Shown here in pieces: positions 13,293 through 15,270 of a stretch of 15,270 nt of DNA. The notes below the pieces were generated by a model, which saw only the letters and a program-made list of their open reading frames with translations, did no database searches and was not told the DNA's origin. Source of the stretch: Bacillota bacterium (GTDB lineage Bacteria; Bacillota_I; Bacilli_A; Erysipelotrichales; Erysipelotrichaceae); assembly GCA_023426935.1 (NCBI GenBank), contig JAEZBR010000021.1:1-15270 (forward strand). The letters are read 5' to 3'. How positions within the stretch are numbered: position 1 is the stretch's first letter; every line of letters begins with the position of its first letter. The position numbers were made by a program, and so were the translations under genes.

Positions 13293-14753
13293 TTAATGTA
13301 TCTCTAATCTAGCTTCCGGATCGACTTTAATTAATTCTTGATTGCTGAAGTATTCATTGAGTACATTTTGGCAAGAGACCGCAATAACGCGGGCTTTCTG
13401 ATTCTTTTCGACTTCGGCAAGAGAAAGATCCCAGAATTGTTTGAGACTGCTTAGATGATAACCTTGGATTCCTACGGTTAATTGGTCACTATTCTTAATT
13501 TCTTTACCTTGGTAAGAAAGTGAGGTAATTTCTTTTTGTTTACGGGAATAGATTACCTTAATTCCTTTAGATAACTGATAGAACTCGGTATGTCCGGCAA
13601 AGGCTTCATCCCGTAACATAAACTTCAGCATTTTCTTTAATTGCGCACCGGTCAGGGTCAGTTGGGTAATCTTATCATCGTAGGGGAAGATCTCCAGTAG
13701 GTCACCATAAGTGACGATGGGACCTAATTCTTCCTTACGAATACTGCCAGAGCCTAGGATCATTAAATCGACTCCGAGACTTTCCGCTAAAGCATCCGCG
13801 AATAATTTACCTAAGTCGGTTTCTTGGTTCCTTGCGGGGTGGGTATATTTCTCGGCTAATCTAGTAATTATCCGATCATACTTCGCATCGGTTTGTTTCT
13901 GATACTTATTAATTAATTTCTCCAAATCTTTGTCTAGGGGACAATTCTGCGCATTGATGGGGATTAATTTCCAAGTGTAGTCCTTTAAGGAATTCGTATC
14001 CGTATCGATAGTTAAGTCAAAACGTCCGATCTGATCGGTACCGTTGACCGCCTGAACAATCGGAATATTATTAACGACCTCCGGTTTGGATAATTTCGTA
14101 TGACTATGACCGCCGATGATTAAATCGATGCCATAGCGGGGATCCAACAGGGAAGCTAGCTCCTTATCCGCATCGATCCCGATATGGGTCAGCAGAACGG
14201 TTAGATCAATGTCGGTAGTTTTATAGGCATCGCAGATTTTTCCCACTTCTTTGGAGGCGGCCGAGACATTGACGATTGAACCAATCAGTTTATCCTGCCT
14301 AGTTTGGGCTAAGACTTCTTCGGTTATGATCCCGATGAATAAAATATTCATTCCGCCGATTTTCTTAATGATATGGGACTTGAATAAACGAACCTGATTA
14401 TTCTTGATATAAAGATTTGAATTGATAATGGGGAACTTCGCACATTTTTCTAAGAATAATAAATGCGAAAGTCCGTAATCGATTTCGTGATTGCCTAAGG
14501 TAACACAATCGGGAGCGAGTAAATTGATTATCTCGATCGTGGAAAGACCTTTATATTCACTATCAATCAACGAACCTCTAAACATATCGCCGGAGATTAC
14601 ATATAATACGTTCTTCTCTTCTTTGCGTACTTTGTTCAGGTAACCGGAAAGCCGAGAAACGCCGCCGACTAGTTTATTGTCAATTTTTTCCGCCTGAAAA
14701 TCACCATGCATATCATTCGAATGCAGAAGGGTAAGCTTTTTGGTAGTGGACAT
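13293..14753 (-). CDS. Cytoplasmic 5'-nucleotidase-family metallophosphoesterase (YunD-like)
   Basis: A 486-residue two-domain enzyme of the UshA/5'-nucleotidase family. The N-terminal calcineurin-like domain carries the di-metal ligands: LLHSNDMHGDF (Asp14, His16), ISGDMF (Asp56), TLGNHEIDYG (Asn88, His89), LLTHIG (His190) and GGHSH (His216, His218). The C-terminal 5_nucleotid_C domain (about 300-470) has GSIRK (336-340) and EIFPYDD. It should hydrolyse nucleotides or related phosphate esters. Unlike most of the family it has no signal peptide, since the first metal motif begins by residue 10; this matches B. subtilis YunD, which is cytoplasmic. SD AAGGAG (14769-14764) is well placed. An extended -10 (TGCTAGAAT, 14805-14797) gives it its own promoter behind the terminator of the DUF5662-type gene. 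Confidence 0.93.
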   Translation of the reverse strand: MSTTKKLTLLHSNDMHGDFQAEKIDNKLVGGVSRLSGYLNKVRKEEKNVLYVISGDMFRGSLIDSEYKGLSTIEIINLLAPDCVTLGNHEIDYGLSHLLFLEKCAKFPIINSNLYIKNNQVRLFKSHIIKKIGGMNILFIGIITEEVLAQTRQDKLIGSIVNVSAASKEVGKICDAYKTTDIDLTVLLTHIGIDADKELASLLDPRYGIDLIIGGHSHTKLSKPEVVNNIPIVQAVNGTDQIGRFDLTIDTDTNSLKDYTWKLIPINAQNCPLDKDLEKLINKYQKQTDAKYDRIITRLAEKYTHPARNQETDLGKLFADALAESLGVDLMILGSGSIRKEELGPIVTYGDLLEIFPYDDKITQLTLTGAQLKKMLKFMLRDEAFAGHTEFYQLSKGIKVIYSRKQKEITSLSYQGKEIKNSDQLTVGIQGYHLSSLKQFWDLSLAEVEKNQKARVIAVSCQNVLNEYFSNQELIKVDPEARLEIH

Positions 14754-14796
14754 AATAGTTCTTCTCCTTATTGTTTAAAACCACTCATCTGATTCA

Positions 14797-14805
14797 ATTC
14801 TAGCA
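14797..14805 (-). promoter_or_regulatory. Extended -10 promoter of the YunD-like gene
   Basis: On the - strand, TGCTAGAAT is TG, one base, and TAGAAT (five of six). The -35 is poor (TTGGTC at 14827-14822, 19 nt away), as is usual for extended -10 promoters. The transcript start would be near 14790, leaving a leader of about 36 nt with the SD. Confidence 0.5.
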
Positions 14806-14811
14806 TGAACA

Positions 14812-14844
14812 AAATAAAAAAGACCAATTAACTTAGTCTTTTTT
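14812..14844 (-). terminator. Terminator overlapping the end of the DUF5662-type gene
   Basis: On the - strand AAAAAAGAC (14844-14836) pairs with GTCTTTTTT (14824-14816), nine pairs with an 11-nt loop, running into more T. The 5' arm is the coding sequence for the last residues (KKD) of the upstream gene. The hairpin is symmetrical enough to act on the + strand too. Confidence 0.85.
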
Positions 14845-15270
14845 AATGTGTTTGATGGCGACATCTAAGCCGTCAACGGCGATCCAGGTCAGATATTTTT
14901 TCAACAATAAAGCTGTATTCAATTCCATGCAGTATTGATCGGTACCCTTTAGGAAATATTGCAGGGGGCAATCATCGGTATAGGCATCTTTAAGATAAGT
15001 CTGGGAAGCAGCGACTCTATCGGCAACCATTTCCTTAACAATCTTTTTAGGAACGCGATAGAAGATAATCTGATCGCCTTTTTTATCCATCCAATATTCC
15101 CAATGGTGTTTATTATGTCCTTTATGATGTAACCAGCCTTCCGAATAACCTAAGGCTTCTTTTTCTTTTTCGATGGGGGAACGGTTTCCTTGCCAATACT
15201 TAACTCCGGAATTAAACTCCGTCGGAGAGTACTTTGAAAGATCGTGGGCTAAGCCTTGCTTATATAGTCC
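14833..15270 (-). CDS. DUF5662-type protein, start outside window
   Basis: The reading frame stays open from the stop at 14833-14835 to the right edge (146 codons including the stop), so the ATG at 15090 is internal and the true start lies beyond 15270. The extra upstream part reads GLYKQGLAHDLSKYS, then GVKYWQGNRSP, GYSEGWLHHKGHNKHH and WEYW, immediately before the internal Met. These His/Asp clusters (HD, HH, HxxxHH) and the tail with AADRVAASQTYLKDAYTD-like spacing are as I remember for the DUF5662 family, which looks like a divergent HD-type metal-binding fold. Function is not established; a phosphohydrolase is a guess from the metal-ligand pattern and the neighbouring nucleotidase. No membrane segment is seen in the visible part. 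Confidence 0.85.
   Translation of the reverse strand, partial: GLYKQGLAHDLSKYSPTEFNSGVKYWQGNRSPIEKEKEALGYSEGWLHHKGHNKHHWEYWMDKKGDQIIFYRVPKKIVKEMVADRVAASQTYLKDAYTDDCPLQYFLKGTDQYCMELNTALLLKKYLTWIAVDGLDVAIKHIKKD

Noticed and set aside
13250..13319. GGAAG repeated three times and a CTGGAAG/CTTCCGG hairpin between the convergent genes
   Set aside because: The spacing is irregular and no T-run follows on the - strand, so neither a repeat array nor a terminator of the YunD-like gene can be supported.
14833..15090. An 85-residue complete gene beginning at the ATG at 15090 on the - strand
   Set aside because: The frame is open without stops to the window edge and the upstream residues carry conserved-looking His/Asp motifs, so the ATG is internal and the gene is truncated by the window.
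1..15270. CRISPR arrays, tRNA/rRNA genes, insertion sequences, phage attachment sites
   Set aside because: No regularly spaced direct repeats, cloverleaf-type sequences, transposase genes or terminal inverted repeats were seen on either strand.

Overview
The window reads as a chromosomal segment of a low-to-moderate GC member of the Bacillota. The house style is AT-rich intergenic DNA, strong AGGAGG-type ribosome sites, tightly packed co-directional genes, and intrinsic terminators with T-runs. TGA is used as a stop codon and Trp is TGG, so it is not a recoded Mollicute. A small protein resembling the MG284/ArpU type, an acpP-ptsI pair and a DUF5662-type protein would suit an Erysipelotrichia-like lineage. 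That placement is inference from gene content, not from a marker gene.

Layout from left to right. (1) 20-316: a small helix-turn-helix-like protein, then a gap of about 310 bases holding a 39-codon unassigned ORF and a promoter. (2) 631-2582 (+): acyl carrier protein and PTS enzyme I, overlapping by 7 nt, closed by a terminator that works in both directions. (3) 2618-4884 (-): glycerol-3-phosphate cytidylyltransferase (tagD), 2 nt upstream of a 623-residue membrane protein. That protein has a lysine-rich repeated N-terminal half and an external endonuclease/exonuclease/phosphatase (EEP) fold whose catalytic residues are largely replaced. (4) 4996-7763 (+): an ABC ATPase, its large permease, and RpiB. 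(5) 7853-9559 (+): a small lipoprotein with an FMN-binding-like domain, a NusG-domain-II membrane protein, a Gx-transporter-type membrane protein and a TSCPD-domain protein. (6) 9578-13206 (+): a heterodimeric ABC exporter with one degenerate and one intact ATP site, ended by a clear terminator. (7) 13293-15270 (-): a cytoplasmic YunD-like 5'-nucleotidase-family enzyme, and a DUF5662-type protein that runs off the right edge.

The most interesting region is 7853-9309. A lipoprotein carrying a D-x-x-T-G-x-T sequence (the shape of the ApbE flavinylation motif) is followed by a NusG-II plus Gx-transporter pair. That pair resembles the accessory membrane proteins EetA/EetB of flavin-based extracellular electron transfer loci. 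No NADH dehydrogenase, ApbE or demethylmenaquinone enzymes lie in the window, so this would be a reduced or scattered version. The second notable item is the tagD-linked EEP-like protein, which looks like a membrane-anchored pseudoenzyme.

Four transcription units appear to start from extended -10 (TGn) promoters. tagD may be translated from a leaderless mRNA.
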